Positions 33,048 to 41,143 of a stretch of 64,000 nucleotides of DNA are shown one piece after another; position 1 is the first letter of the stretch; each line of letters starts with the position of its first letter. Below the pieces are notes generated by a model, which saw only the letters and a list, made by a program, of their open reading frames with translations, ran no database searches and had not been told where the DNA came from. The stretch covers positions 1 to 64,000 of the forward strand of contig NZ_VIQO01000010.1 of NCBI RefSeq assembly GCF_007483665.1, written 5' to 3'. The translations under genes were made by a program, and so were the position numbers. This DNA comes from Catellatospora sichuanensis (lineage in GTDB: Bacteria > Actinomycetota > Actinomycetes > Mycobacteriales > Micromonosporaceae).

Positions 33048-34247
33048 ATGGCTCGTCTCGCCCGTACTCCAGGCTTGTCCGATGTGCAGACCGCCATCCT
33101 CGAGACGGTGCGCGAGTTCGCGGACAAGGAGATCATCCCGCGCGCGCAGCGTCTGGAGCACGCCGACGAGTACCCCGAGGAGATCCTCGCGGGGATGAAG
33201 GAGATGGGCCTGTTCGGCCTGACCATCCCCGAGGAATACGGCGGTCTCGGTGAGTCGCTGCTGACCTACGCCCTGGTCGTCGAGGAGCTGTCCCGCGGCT
33301 GGATGTCGGTGTCCGGCATCGTCAACACCCACTTCATCGTGGCTTACCTGATCGGCCAGCACGGCTCCGACGAGCAGAAGCAGCGGCTGCTGCCCCGGAT
33401 GGCCACCGGCGACGTGCGCGGCGCGTTCAGCATGTCCGAGCCCAACACCGGCTCCGACGTCGCCGCGATCACCTCGAAGGCGGTACGCGACGGCGACTCG
33501 TACGTGCTGAACGGCCAGAAGATGTGGCTGACCAACGGCGCTTACTCGTCCGTGGTGGCCACCCTGGTCAAGACCGATCAGGGTGCGGACAGCGTCTACG
33601 GCAACATGACCACGTTCCTGCTGGAGAAGGAGCCCGGCTTCGGCGAGACCGCGCCCGGCCTGACCATCCCCGGCAAGATCGAGAAGATGGGCTACAAGGG
33701 CGTCGAGACCACCGAGATGGTGCTCTCCGGCCACCGGGTGCCCGAGTCGGCGATCCTCGGCGGCGCGGACCAGGCCGGTCGCGGCTTCTACCAGATGATG
33801 GACGGCATCGAGGTGGGCCGCGTCAACGTGGCCGCCCGCGCCTGCGGCATCTCCATCCGCGCGTTCGAGCTGGCCGTGGCCTACGCCCAGCAGCGTGCGA
33901 CGTTCGGCAAGCCGATCGCGCAGCACCAGGCCATCGCCTTCAAGCTCGCCGAGATGGGCACCAAGATCGAGGCCTCGCACGCGCTGATGGTCAACGCCGC
34001 CCGCCTGAAGGACTCCGGCGAGCGCAACGACGTCGAGGCGGGCATGGCCAAGTTGCTGGCCAGCGAGTACTGCCACGAGATCGTCACCGAGTCGTTCCGC
34101 ATCCACGGCGGCTACGGCTTCTCCAAGGAGTACGAGATCGAGCGCCTCATGCGCGAGGCCCCGTTCCTCCTGATCGGCGAGGGCACCAGCGAGATCCAGA
34201 AGACGATCATCTCCCGCGGCCTGCTCAAGGAGTACCGCGCCCGCTGA
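33048..34247 (+). CDS. Acyl-CoA dehydrogenase
   Basis: 399 aa flavoprotein of normal length. FAD-binding segment AFSMSEPNTGSDVA near 130, KMWLTNGAYSS near 160, a C-terminal domain with QRATFGKPIAQHQAI near 280 and HGGYGFSKEYEIERLMREAP near 350. The Glu expected as catalytic base in short-chain-type enzymes is probably in LIGEGTSEI near the end. RBS AGGAGG lies before ATG 33048. Possible substrates include (2S)-methylsuccinyl-CoA, given the nearby CoA ester lyase and MaoC gene; this is inference. Confidence 0.9.
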   Translation: MARLARTPGLSDVQTAILETVREFADKEIIPRAQRLEHADEYPEEILAGMKEMGLFGLTIPEEYGGLGESLLTYALVVEELSRGWMSVSGIVNTHFIVAYLIGQHGSDEQKQRLLPRMATGDVRGAFSMSEPNTGSDVAAITSKAVRDGDSYVLNGQKMWLTNGAYSSVVATLVKTDQGADSVYGNMTTFLLEKEPGFGETAPGLTIPGKIEKMGYKGVETTEMVLSGHRVPESAILGGADQAGRGFYQMMDGIEVGRVNVAARACGISIRAFELAVAYAQQRATFGKPIAQHQAIAFKLAEMGTKIEASHALMVNAARLKDSGERNDVEAGMAKLLASEYCHEIVTESFRIHGGYGFSKEYEIERLMREAPFLLIGEGTSEIQKTIISRGLLKEYRAR

Positions 34248-34262
34248 CCACGTCCGAAGGCG

Positions 34263-34305
34263 CAGACCGATGGCGCGACCCCGGCCGGGTCGCGCCATCG
34301 GTCTG
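34263..34305. terminator. Perfect 19-bp bidirectional hairpin
   Basis: CAGACCGATGGCGCGACCC (34263-34281) pairs perfectly with 34287-34305 around CGGCC. It fills the gap between the acyl-CoA dehydrogenase and the convergent PH-like gene. Confidence 0.8.
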
Positions 34306-34989
34306 TCAGCGGGAGCGCAGTTCCGGCGGGGCGTCGGGAAGGTGGGCCAGGTCGCCGCGGCGTTCGGGGTGGTCGAGGTAGTACTGCAGGACGCCGGCCA
34401 CGTCGGCGTCGCGCATGCGGTAGTCCGCGCCACGCAGCCGCAGAGTGCCGTCGGCGGTCTCCAGGCGTACGCCGGCCCCGCTGTTCAAACGCGCCGAACG
34501 CACCTGCGACCAGGGCAGGTGCCGCCGGTTCACGCGGACCCCGCTCGCGTTGAGCACGATCTGGCGGGCGTGCCCGTGGGCCGGGCGCACCACCACCCAG
34601 AGCAGTCCCAGGGCGAGCAGCGTCCACACGATCGCGAGCCAGGCCTCACGGCCGTCGTTCAGCCGGGCCCAGCGCGCGATGATCGGCAGCTGCACGCCGA
34701 ACCACACCGCGGTCAGCACCCGGTCCGACACCGGGGTGAGCACGAGGCCGGGCTCGCCGTCGGCGTCGCCCTGGCGCCACCGCCCGTTCGGGTGGCGCAG
34801 CAGATAAAAGGAGCGGGCGACGGCGGCCCCGACACCGATGACGATCAGCCAGAGGGTGGTCGCCTCGTCGCCGGACAGCGGATGGATGGGCGTGGTGCGT
34901 CCGTACCACCACGCGCCGGCGATGAACAGCAGTCCGGCCGCGGTGAGTGCGGCGGCGCGGGCGCGCGGGGTCGTCGGCACGGCGATCAC
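34306..34989 (-). CDS. Membrane protein with C-terminal PH-like domain
   Basis: 227 aa. About four hydrophobic segments in the first 135 residues, then a beta-rich domain (about 140-200: QIVLNASGVRVNRRHLPWSQV...RLETADGTLRLRG), the look of bacterial PH/YdbT-like domains. GTG 34989 is chosen because TAGCCT lies exactly six bases upstream, with TTGGCG 17 bases further, predicting leaderless translation. Function unknown. Confidence 0.7.
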   Translation of the reverse strand: MIAVPTTPRARAAALTAAGLLFIAGAWWYGRTTPIHPLSGDEATTLWLIVIGVGAAVARSFYLLRHPNGRWRQGDADGEPGLVLTPVSDRVLTAVWFGVQLPIIARWARLNDGREAWLAIVWTLLALGLLWVVVRPAHGHARQIVLNASGVRVNRRHLPWSQVRSARLNSGAGVRLETADGTLRLRGADYRMRDADVAGVLQYYLDHPERRGDLAHLPDAPPELRSR

Positions 34990-34995
34990 CCGCAA

Positions 34996-35024
34996 AGGCT
35001 ACGAGACCACCTCACCTCCGCCAA
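34996..35024 (-). promoter_or_regulatory. Promoter of the PH-like membrane gene
   Basis: On the minus strand: TTGGCG (35024-35019), 17-nt spacer, TAGCCT (35001-34996), then six bases to GTG. The -35 and spacing match those of the csoR and 2-epimerase promoters. Confidence 0.6.
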
Positions 35025-35068
35025 CGGCGCGGCCGGTGTCGATTTCGGGGCAGGCTATCCTGGCCGAC

Positions 35069-35476
35069 GTGCGACGACTGCTCACCCCCGGCTGGCTGGC
35101 CGGTCATGCGCTGGCGCTGCTGGCCGTCGTCACATGTCTGGCCCTCGGTTGGTGGCAGGCGGGCCGTGCCGTCGAGGGAAACACCTTGAGCTGGGCGTAC
35201 ACCTTCGAGTGGCCGATCTTCGCGATCTTCGTGGTGGTGATCTGGGTCCGGGAGATCCGGCTCACCCTGCGCAAGGGCCGTGCCGAGGCGCCGGCCTCGG
35301 CCGTTGACCCGGTGGACCGGCCGCGGCCGGTCATCACGCGGCGGGTGAGTCAGCCCACTGCCGCGGCCGGGGACTCCGACGATCCGCAGCTGGCCGAGTA
35401 CAACCGATACCTGGCCTGGCTGAACGAGAACCCCGAGGCACGACCCAGCGACTATCCCGCTAAGGAGTATCGATGA
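35069..35476 (+). CDS. Small membrane protein, unknown function
   Basis: 135 aa. Two membrane segments (about 10-28 and 45-62) are followed by a charged Pro/Asp-rich tail ending YLAWLNENPEARPSDYPAKEYR-like. The first segment (LLTPGWLAGHALAL) recalls SURF1-type N-termini, but the rest does not match. TATCCT lies seven bases before GTG 35069. It is coupled by ATGA to the DUF3817 gene. Confidence 0.72.
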   Translation: MRRLLTPGWLAGHALALLAVVTCLALGWWQAGRAVEGNTLSWAYTFEWPIFAIFVVVIWVREIRLTLRKGRAEAPASAVDPVDRPRPVITRRVSQPTAAAGDSDDPQLAEYNRYLAWLNENPEARPSDYPAKEYR

Positions 35477-35796
35477 ACGGCGCACTCACCCGGTACCGCA
35501 TCATCGCCTGGATCGTGGGCGTGCTGCTGCTCGCGCTGACCCTGGTCGCCATGCCGATGAAGTACTTCGGCGACAACAACCTGGGCGTGATGATCATCGC
35601 CCCGGTGCACGGCTGGCTGTACGTGGTCTACCTGGCCGCCGTCGGCGACCTGGCGCGCCGGGTGCAGTGGCCGGTCACCCGCATCCTGCTGGTGGCGCTG
35701 GCCGGCACCATCCCGTTCCTGTCGTTCATCATGGAGCGCCGCGTGGTCGGCTGGCTCAGCGGCACGGACCGGCAGCCCTCGTTCACAGAAGCGTGA
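35473..35796 (+). CDS. DUF3817-type membrane protein
   Basis: 107 aa with three membrane segments. RYRIIAWIVGVLLL, APVHGWLYVVYL and PFLSFIMERRV match the DUF3817 pattern common in actinobacteria. Role unknown. ATG overlaps the previous stop. The 3' end overlaps the convergent radical SAM gene by 14 bp. Confidence 0.82.
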   Translation: MNGALTRYRIIAWIVGVLLLALTLVAMPMKYFGDNNLGVMIIAPVHGWLYVVYLAAVGDLARRVQWPVTRILLVALAGTIPFLSFIMERRVVGWLSGTDRQPSFTEA

Positions 35797-37837
35797 GCTG
35801 AACGCCCGTCGCCTCCGAGGCGGCGGGCGGCTCCGTCTCGTCCCCCGCCATCACCAGGTCCCGCGCCGGCGTGTCGCGGGCCGGCAGCCCGTGCCGCCGG
35901 CACGCGCGGCGCACCTTCGCGGTGACCAGCCGCTGGTAGTCGGCGCTCACGTAGGCCCGGTCGCCGGGATAGAGCCGCTGGTAGAACGGCACCAGCTCGG
36001 GGTGGTTCGCGGCGAGCCAGCCCAGATACCACTCCCGGGCGCCGGGCCGCAGGTGCAGGACCAGCGGCGTGATGCTCGCGGCCCCTGCCGCGACCAGCGC
36101 CCCGACCGTCGCGTCGAGCTGCTCCTCGCTGTCGGACAGGCCCGGCAGGATCGGCGCCATCAGCACCCCGACCCGCAGCCCCGCGTCGCTCATCCGGCGC
36201 ACCGCGTCCAGCCGCCGGGACGGGCTCGGCGTGCCCGACTCGACGCTGCGCCACAGCGCCTCGTCGAGGAAGCCGATGGAGAACGCCACCGACACCCGGG
36301 CCCGCTGCGCCGCCTGCTGCAGCAGCGGTAGATCACGCAGGATCAGGGTGCCCTTGGTGAGGATCGAGAACGGGTTCGACCAGTCCGACAGCGCCCCGAT
36401 GATGCCCGGCATCAGCTGGTAGCGACCTTCGGCGCGCTGGTAGCAGTCGACGTTGGTGCCCATCGCGATCGGCTTGCCGTCCCAGCGGGGCGAGGCCAGC
36501 TCGCGGCGCAGCAGCTCGGGCGCGTTCACCTTCACCACGATCTTCGAGTCGAAGTCGTGGCCGGTGTCCAGGTCGAGGTAGCTGTGCGTGTTGCGGGCGA
36601 AGCAGTTGTGGCTGACCACGCCGTTGGCGATGAAGTCGCCGGTGCCGGTGGTGATGTCCCACAGCGGCAGCTCCAGGCCGAGCGGCTCGATCGACGCCAC
36701 GTGCAGCGGCACGGTGCCCTTGATCGCGACGCCCTGCACCGTGCGCCGCCGGGTCACCGCCGGGTCGGTCAGGTGGAAGAAGCGCAGCTTCTCCGGCAGG
36801 CCGCCGAGCATCCGCAGGCTGAGCAGCCCGATCGGGTCGCGCCGGTCCTCGACGGCGAACTCGAACCCGAACGCGCGCAGCGCCGCCCGGGTGGGCTCGA
36901 CCAGCTCCGGGTCGGTGTGCACGATGCGCCACAGGCCCTGGGTGTGGCTGCCCTCGGCGTCGAAGACCCCGGCCAGGAAGCCCTTGTCCCACTCGGCGTC
37001 GCGTTCCTCGGGCCGCTGCAGCAGCAGGCCGATCAGATCGAGATCACGCCGGGCGTACGTGCGCAGCCCCGTGCGCTGGCCCAGCGGCGTGTACTCGGCG
37101 GTGTGCACACCGGACTCGCGCAGGTAGCCGATCGTGCGGCTGAGCACCTGCGGCTCGGCACAGGCCAGCCGGAACCGCGGCACGGTGCCGTACGGGTCGC
37201 GGTAGCCGGTCTCCGGCTCCGGGCGCAGCACCGCGTGCAGGTAGCCGCGGCGGTATTCGGGGGACTCCTTGGGCTGCTCGGCGAACCGGCCGGTGCCCAT
37301 CAGCTTGTTGCCGGTGGTCAGGTGCGGCCGCTGGTCGGCCCCGGAGCGCGCCCCGGTGACGTGCTTCCAGCCCCGGTCGGTCAGGAACCGGTGGTCGCCG
37401 CTGGCCACCAGCTCGGTGCCGTCGCGCAGGGTCACCCGGTAGGCGGGCTTCACCGTGGACCACTTGTCCCGCACGTGGGTCACCGCGTATCGCCGGTAGG
37501 AGCCCTCGCGGACCGTGCCGACGATCGCGTCGCCGACGCGCAGCTCGGCGATGGGTTTGGTGCGCCCGTCGGCCATCAGCACGGGAGTGTCCCCGGCCAG
37601 GCAGTACGAGCAGGCATGGGTGCAGCCGCGATACGGGTTGATCGTGTATTCGAACGGCACCCCGCGCCGCTCGCCCGCCACCTTGTTGATCAGTGACTTG
37701 GCGCGTACCTCGTAGAACGTCATGCCGGCGAAGCCGGGCGTGTCGAACGTACGCACGACCGCGCCGGGCAGCGGCTGCTGCACCGGCGCGGTCGCGTCCG
37801 GCGGGGTGCTGCTCTCGGTGAGATGACTCCAGCGCAC
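35783..37837 (-). CDS. Rv2578c-family radical SAM protein interrupted by an intein
   Basis: 684 aa precursor. The N-extein (residues 1-78) ends in CTHACSY; the intein is residues 79-411; the C-extein restarts with CFARNTHSYLDLD. After splicing (about 351 aa), CTHACSYC gives the CxxxCxxC that binds the 4Fe-4S cluster, so the third cluster Cys is also the intein +1 residue. Without splicing the enzyme cannot be active. GTG 37837 is preferred over TTG 37849, since the latter lies inside a LexA-like box. It follows the thioredoxin gene by 27 bp on the same strand. The reaction is unknown; the family is related to SPL/Rv2578c proteins. Confidence 0.88.
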   Translation of the reverse strand: MRWSHLTESSTPPDATAPVQQPLPGAVVRTFDTPGFAGMTFYEVRAKSLINKVAGERRGVPFEYTINPYRGCTHACSYCLAGDTPVLMADGRTKPIAELRVGDAIVGTVREGSYRRYAVTHVRDKWSTVKPAYRVTLRDGTELVASGDHRFLTDRGWKHVTGARSGADQRPHLTTGNKLMGTGRFAEQPKESPEYRRGYLHAVLRPEPETGYRDPYGTVPRFRLACAEPQVLSRTIGYLRESGVHTAEYTPLGQRTGLRTYARRDLDLIGLLLQRPEERDAEWDKGFLAGVFDAEGSHTQGLWRIVHTDPELVEPTRAALRAFGFEFAVEDRRDPIGLLSLRMLGGLPEKLRFFHLTDPAVTRRRTVQGVAIKGTVPLHVASIEPLGLELPLWDITTGTGDFIANGVVSHNCFARNTHSYLDLDTGHDFDSKIVVKVNAPELLRRELASPRWDGKPIAMGTNVDCYQRAEGRYQLMPGIIGALSDWSNPFSILTKGTLILRDLPLLQQAAQRARVSVAFSIGFLDEALWRSVESGTPSPSRRLDAVRRMSDAGLRVGVLMAPILPGLSDSEEQLDATVGALVAAGAASITPLVLHLRPGAREWYLGWLAANHPELVPFYQRLYPGDRAYVSADYQRLVTAKVRRACRRHGLPARDTPARDLVMAGDETEPPAASEATGVQLTLL
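36605..37603 (-). other. Intein with LAGLIDADG endonuclease region
   Basis: 333 residues. Block A is CLAGDTPVLMADG (Cys1), block B is ELVASGDHRFLT with the conserved His, block F is LWDITTGTGDFIANG and block G is VVSHN followed by Cys. One LAGLIDADG-type motif is clear (GFLAGVFDAEGS, intein residues about 208-219). The expected first motif may be the degenerate RRGYLHAVL near 118, so homing activity may be lost while splicing residues are intact. Confidence 0.9.
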
Positions 37838-37845
37838 CCCGCTAT

Positions 37846-37861
37846 TCAAACATATGTTCGA
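37846..37861 (-). promoter_or_regulatory. LexA-like SOS box before the radical SAM gene
   Basis: On the minus strand TCGAACATATGTTTGA; the actinobacterial/Gram-positive LexA consensus is CGAAC-N4-GTTCG, so only one base differs. It sits between the thioredoxin stop (37865) and the proposed GTG (37837). TATGTT within it could be the -10. This suggests DNA-damage control. Confidence 0.6.
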
Positions 37862-37864
37862 AAA

Positions 37865-38221
37865 CTAAGCAGCCTTCGCGTCCGCCTGCACCTGCTCCAT
37901 GTCGAGCTCGCGCACCTTCTGGATCAGGTCCAGGAACGCGGCCTCGGGCAGCGCGCCCGGCTGCGAGTACACGATCACGTTGTCGCGGATCGCCATGATC
38001 GTGGGGATCGACTGGATGTTGAAGTGCATGGCGAGCTCCTGCTGCGCCTCAGTGTCGACCTTGCCGAAGGTGACGTCCGGGTTCGCCTCGGCGGCCCGCT
38101 CGTAGACCGGCGCGAAACGGACACACGGGCCACACCAGCTCGCCCAGAAGTCGACGAACGTGATGCCGTCGCCGCTCGTCTTCTCGCCGAAGTTGTCGGT
38201 GGTGAACTCCACGGTGCCCAT
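37865..38221 (-). CDS. Thioredoxin
   Basis: 118 aa, classical thioredoxin fold with active site WASWCGPCVRFAP near residue 32 and the cis-Pro in QSIPTIMAI near 75. It reduces disulfides in the cytoplasm. ATG 38221 follows TGAGGAG seven bases upstream; a longer start at 38236 has no such site. It lies just upstream of the Fe-S radical SAM gene and 150 bp from a divergent DCC-type thiol protein. Confidence 0.92.
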   Translation of the reverse strand: MGTVEFTTDNFGEKTSGDGITFVDFWASWCGPCVRFAPVYERAAEANPDVTFGKVDTEAQQELAMHFNIQSIPTIMAIRDNVIVYSQPGALPEAAFLDLIQKVRELDMEQVQADAKAA

Positions 38222-38371
38222 CGTCGTGCTCCTCATTTCATCGAGTGACCAGCGTCCATGTAAACCACTGTGCCACCTAGCTCATTCCCGTCCCGTCCAC
38301 GGTACCGACGGTGACGTGACACACAGGGCATCCCGCGATACGGCGGGCGCGTTGCGGAGGAGCATGGAGGC

Positions 38372-38740
38372 GTGCCCGCGACCTTCGTCTACGACGGCGA
38401 CTGCGCCTTCTGCACCCGGTGCGTCGAGTTCATCCGCCGCCGGGTGCCGACCGACGCCGTGATCGTGCCCTGGCACCGCGCGGACCTGCCCGCCCTGGGC
38501 CTGACCCGCGAACAGTGCCTGGAGGCGGTGCAGTACGTCGAGCTCGGCCGGCCCGCGCTCGCCGGCCCTGCCGCGATCGCCGCGCTGCTGCGGGCGAGCC
38601 GCTCGGCGTGGCGTCCGCTGGGCGGCGCGCTGGGCCTGCCCGGCGTCGGGCTCGTGTCGTGGCCGGTCTACCGCTGGATCGCCCGGCACCGCCACCAGCT
38701 CCCGGGTGGCACCGCCGCCTGCGCCGTACCTCCGCCCTGA
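38372..38740 (+). CDS. DCC1-like thiol-disulfide oxidoreductase family protein
   Basis: 122 aa DUF393 (DCC) protein. The family signature YDGDCAFCTRC near residues 7-17 has the conserved Asp-x-x-Cys-x-x-Cys, and a later WPVYRWIARHR is also typical. GTG 38372 follows GGAGGAG. Its redox partner is unknown. It is divergent from thioredoxin. The 150-bp gap between them (38222-38371) shows nothing else. Confidence 0.87.
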   Translation: MPATFVYDGDCAFCTRCVEFIRRRVPTDAVIVPWHRADLPALGLTREQCLEAVQYVELGRPALAGPAAIAALLRASRSAWRPLGGALGLPGVGLVSWPVYRWIARHRHQLPGGTAACAVPPP

Positions 38741-38760
38741 TCGCCCCGCCCCGCTGTTTA

Positions 38761-38825
38761 ATAGACGTTGGCCTATCACATCGAGAATTTGTCGATCAAA
38801 CTCGATGTGATAGGCCAACGTCTAT
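38761..38825. repeat. Convergent-gap hairpin element, copy B
   Basis: A perfect 25-bp stem (38761-38785 with 38801-38825) containing GTTGGCCTATCACATCGA. The 15-nt loop has an inner TTTG-TCGAT-CAAA hairpin in place of the TCCG/CGGA of the other copies. It lies between the DCC gene (+) and the MaoC gene (-). AAAA follows the stem. Confidence 0.88.
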
Positions 38826-38887
38826 GGAAAACGAGGTGCCGGAGCGCGGGCGGCTGGCCGGTGACGGCTGGTTGCGGGGAGCGGCGG

Positions 38888-39355
38888 CTACTCGGCAGCG
38901 GCTTCGGGGCGCTTGGGGACCATGACCTTGCGCTTGAAGATGCAGACCAGGGTGCCGTCCTGGTTGTAGCCCCGGGTCTCGACGCTGACCACGCCGCGGT
39001 CGGGCTTGGAACCGGACTCGCGCTTGTCCAGCACCGTGGTCTCGCCGTAGATGGTGTCGCCGTGGAAGGTCGGCGCGACGTGGCGCAGGCTCTCGACCTC
39101 GAGGTTGGCGATGGCCTTGCCGCTGACGTCGGGCACCGACATGCCGAGCAGCAGCGAGTAGATGTAGTTGCCGACCACGACGTTGCGCTTGAACTCCGTC
39201 TGCGTCGCCGCGTAATGGGCGTCCAGGTGCAGCGGGTGATGGTTCATCGTCAGCAGGCAGAACAGGTGGTCGTCGTACTCCGTGACCGTCTTGCCGGGCC
39301 AGTGCTTGTAGATCGCCCCGACCTCGAACTCCTCGAAGTAGCGCCCGAACTGCAT
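38888..39355 (-). CDS. MaoC-family hotdog dehydratase
   Basis: 155 aa single-hotdog hydratase. FEVGAIYKHWPGKTVTEYDDHLFCLLTMNHHPLHLDAHYA carries the hydratase motif (Asp and His, about residues 26-45). MaoC proteins hydrate trans-enoyl-CoA; related enzymes act on mesaconyl-CoA. ATG 39355 follows GGGAG. The CoA ester lyase at 29364 and acyl-CoA dehydrogenase at 33048 make a mesaconyl-CoA hydratase role worth testing. Confidence 0.85.
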   Translation of the reverse strand: MQFGRYFEEFEVGAIYKHWPGKTVTEYDDHLFCLLTMNHHPLHLDAHYAATQTEFKRNVVVGNYIYSLLLGMSVPDVSGKAIANLEVESLRHVAPTFHGDTIYGETTVLDKRESGSKPDRGVVSVETRGYNQDGTLVCIFKRKVMVPKRPEAAAE

Positions 39356-39572
39356 GGTCCGTCTCCCGCCCCTGGATGCAGCGAACGGCGGGGCCCTCCC
39401 CGGCACCCGCCGCCCGCGCTTGTGAAAAGGATTCTGCACGAGCGTTACCGGTGAGTACATAGGCCGCACCGAGAACTACATCACAGACAACGGTTCCGGT
39501 CTCCGGGGGTGATTGGCACGCTTCGCGGCAAGCGTCCGCGGTCGCGGCATATGCTGACGGCAGGAGGTCGCC

Positions 39573-40106
39573 ATGCCGAGTAATTCCGCAGCTGATCACC
39601 TGATCTCGCGCCAGATGTACCGGCGGGAGATCGCTCCCCTCACCTTCGAACCGCACGAGTGGGAGCTGCTGACCCGGCTCCCGGCCCGTGTCATGATCGC
39701 CGCCACCTCCGCCGAACCGGACAGCGACCGCCGTACGGTCGACGAGGGTCTGGCCGGCATCAACGCCATCGCAGCCGGCGCCGACGAGGACTCCGAGCTG
39801 GTGAAAGCCATCGTCGGCGCGATCTACGCCGAGGCGGACCCCGATCCGCCCGCCGCGGAGCAGTTCCGCGACCCGCAGGCCGCCATCACCGAGGTGCTGG
39901 TGAGCTGCCGTGCCGCGGCGATCGTGCTGGAGGCGCGGGCCACGCCGGCCGACGGGCAGGCGTACCGCCACTGGCTGGAGTCGATCGCGGACCAGGTCTG
40001 CGGGGCGGCTCGAACCGGCGGTCTGCTGGGCATCGGCGGGGTCACCCGCAGCCCGGCCGAGCAGCGTTTCCTGGCTGACCTGCTGGACGCGCTGCGCAAC
40101 GTGTGA
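39573..40106 (+). CDS. Conserved-looking helical protein, unknown function
   Basis: 177 aa, no signal or membrane segment, acidic and alanine-rich. The N-terminus (RREIAPLTFEPHEWELLTRLPARVMIAATSAEPD) has a strand-like start, and the rest is predicted helical. ATG 39573 follows GGAGG with good spacing, and codon use matches its neighbours, so it is a real gene. I do not recognise the family. The 217-bp gap upstream (39356-39572) holds CATATGCT near 39550, a possible -10. Confidence 0.7.
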   Translation: MPSNSAADHLISRQMYRREIAPLTFEPHEWELLTRLPARVMIAATSAEPDSDRRTVDEGLAGINAIAAGADEDSELVKAIVGAIYAEADPDPPAAEQFRDPQAAITEVLVSCRAAAIVLEARATPADGQAYRHWLESIADQVCGAARTGGLLGIGGVTRSPAEQRFLADLLDALRNV

Positions 40107-40126
40107 CCAGCTAAAATCCTTCACTT

Positions 40127-41023
40127 GTGACCATCGAACGGGACGCGGACGCCGTCAGGCCGCAAGAGCAGCGGCCCGACGGCGGTCGTGTGCCTGCTGG
40201 GCGCGCGGTGCGCGCCGTCAGGCCGCAAGAGCAGCGGCCCGACGGCGGTCGTGTGCCTGCTGGGCGCGCGGTGCGCGCCGTCAGGCCGCAAGAGCAGCGG
40301 CCCGACGGCGTCCGCGTGCCCGCCGGGCGCACCGCGCAGGACGTCGCGCCGCCGCAGGCGACCCCGGACGGCGTGGACGGCTTCGGCACGGGTGGCCCGG
40401 CCGCCGAGGACGAGCAGGCGGTCGGCGTCGGCCCGTGGGCCGGTCGGTGGCCGGAGGGCGACCACTACGACCCCGAGCTGCTCGCCGGGGGCGACCGGCG
40501 CAACGTGGTGGACCGCTACCGGTACTGGCGGCACGAGGCGATCGTGGCCGACCTGGACACCCGACGGCACGAGTTCCACGTCGCCATCGAGAACTGGCAG
40601 CACGACTTCAACATCGGCACGGTGGTGCGCACCGCGAACGCGTTCCTGGCCGCCGAGGTGCACATCGTGGGCCGCCGCCGCTGGAACCGGCGCGGCGCCA
40701 TGGTGACCGACCGCTACCAGCACGTACGCCATCACGACTCGATCGGGGCGTTCGCCGCCTGGGCGCGGGGCGCCGGAGTGGCCGTCATCGGCATCGACAA
40801 CCTGCCGGGCAGCCGTCCGCTGGAGACGACCACCCTGCCGCGGCACTGCGTGCTCCTGTTCGGCCAGGAGGGTCCCGGGCTGTCCGAGGCGGCCCGGGCG
40901 GCGTGCGACCAGATGTACTCGATCGCCCAGTACGGCTCGACCCGCTCGGTCAACGCCGGGGTGGCCTCGGCGGTCGCCATGCACGCCTGGATCCGCTCGT
41001 ACGCCGGCCCGCCCCCGGCCTGA
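40127..41023 (+). CDS. TrmH/SpoU-family RNA 2'-O-methyltransferase
   Basis: 298 aa. The catalytic SPOUT domain starts about residue 145: motif 1 NIGTVVRTANAF, motif 2 LLFGQEGPGLS and motif 3 SIAQYGSTRSVNAGVASAVAMHAW. These form the knotted SAM site, and the Arg of motif 1 is the usual catalytic residue. It methylates tRNA or rRNA; the site is unknown. The first 85 residues contain three copies of a 21-residue repeat from a 63-bp tandem duplication, not normal for the family. GTG 40127 has no clear ribosome site; TAAAAT lies nine bases before it. Confidence 0.85.
   Translation: MTIERDADAVRPQEQRPDGGRVPAGRAVRAVRPQEQRPDGGRVPAGRAVRAVRPQEQRPDGVRVPAGRTAQDVAPPQATPDGVDGFGTGGPAAEDEQAVGVGPWAGRWPEGDHYDPELLAGGDRRNVVDRYRYWRHEAIVADLDTRRHEFHVAIENWQHDFNIGTVVRTANAFLAAEVHIVGRRRWNRRGAMVTDRYQHVRHHDSIGAFAAWARGAGVAVIGIDNLPGSRPLETTTLPRHCVLLFGQEGPGLSEAARAACDQMYSIAQYGSTRSVNAGVASAVAMHAWIRSYAGPPPA
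40151..40330 (+). repeat. 63-bp in-frame tandem repeat at the 5' end of the methyltransferase gene
   Basis: Copies start at 40151, 40214 and 40277. The first two (40151-40213 and 40214-40276) are identical at all 63 bases; the third drifts after about 50 bases. Each encodes AVRPQEQRPDG-RVPAGR. The perfect identity indicates a recent duplication. Confidence 0.92.
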
Positions 41024-41143
41024 CCGGCCCGGCCGCGTCCGCGGTGAACCCGCACATCCGGCCCGCGGATCCCACGGCGCGCCGATTGCCGATCTTGGCG
41101 AGTTGCTTGACGTGCCCCGATCACGGGGCGGACAGTGGTGGTC

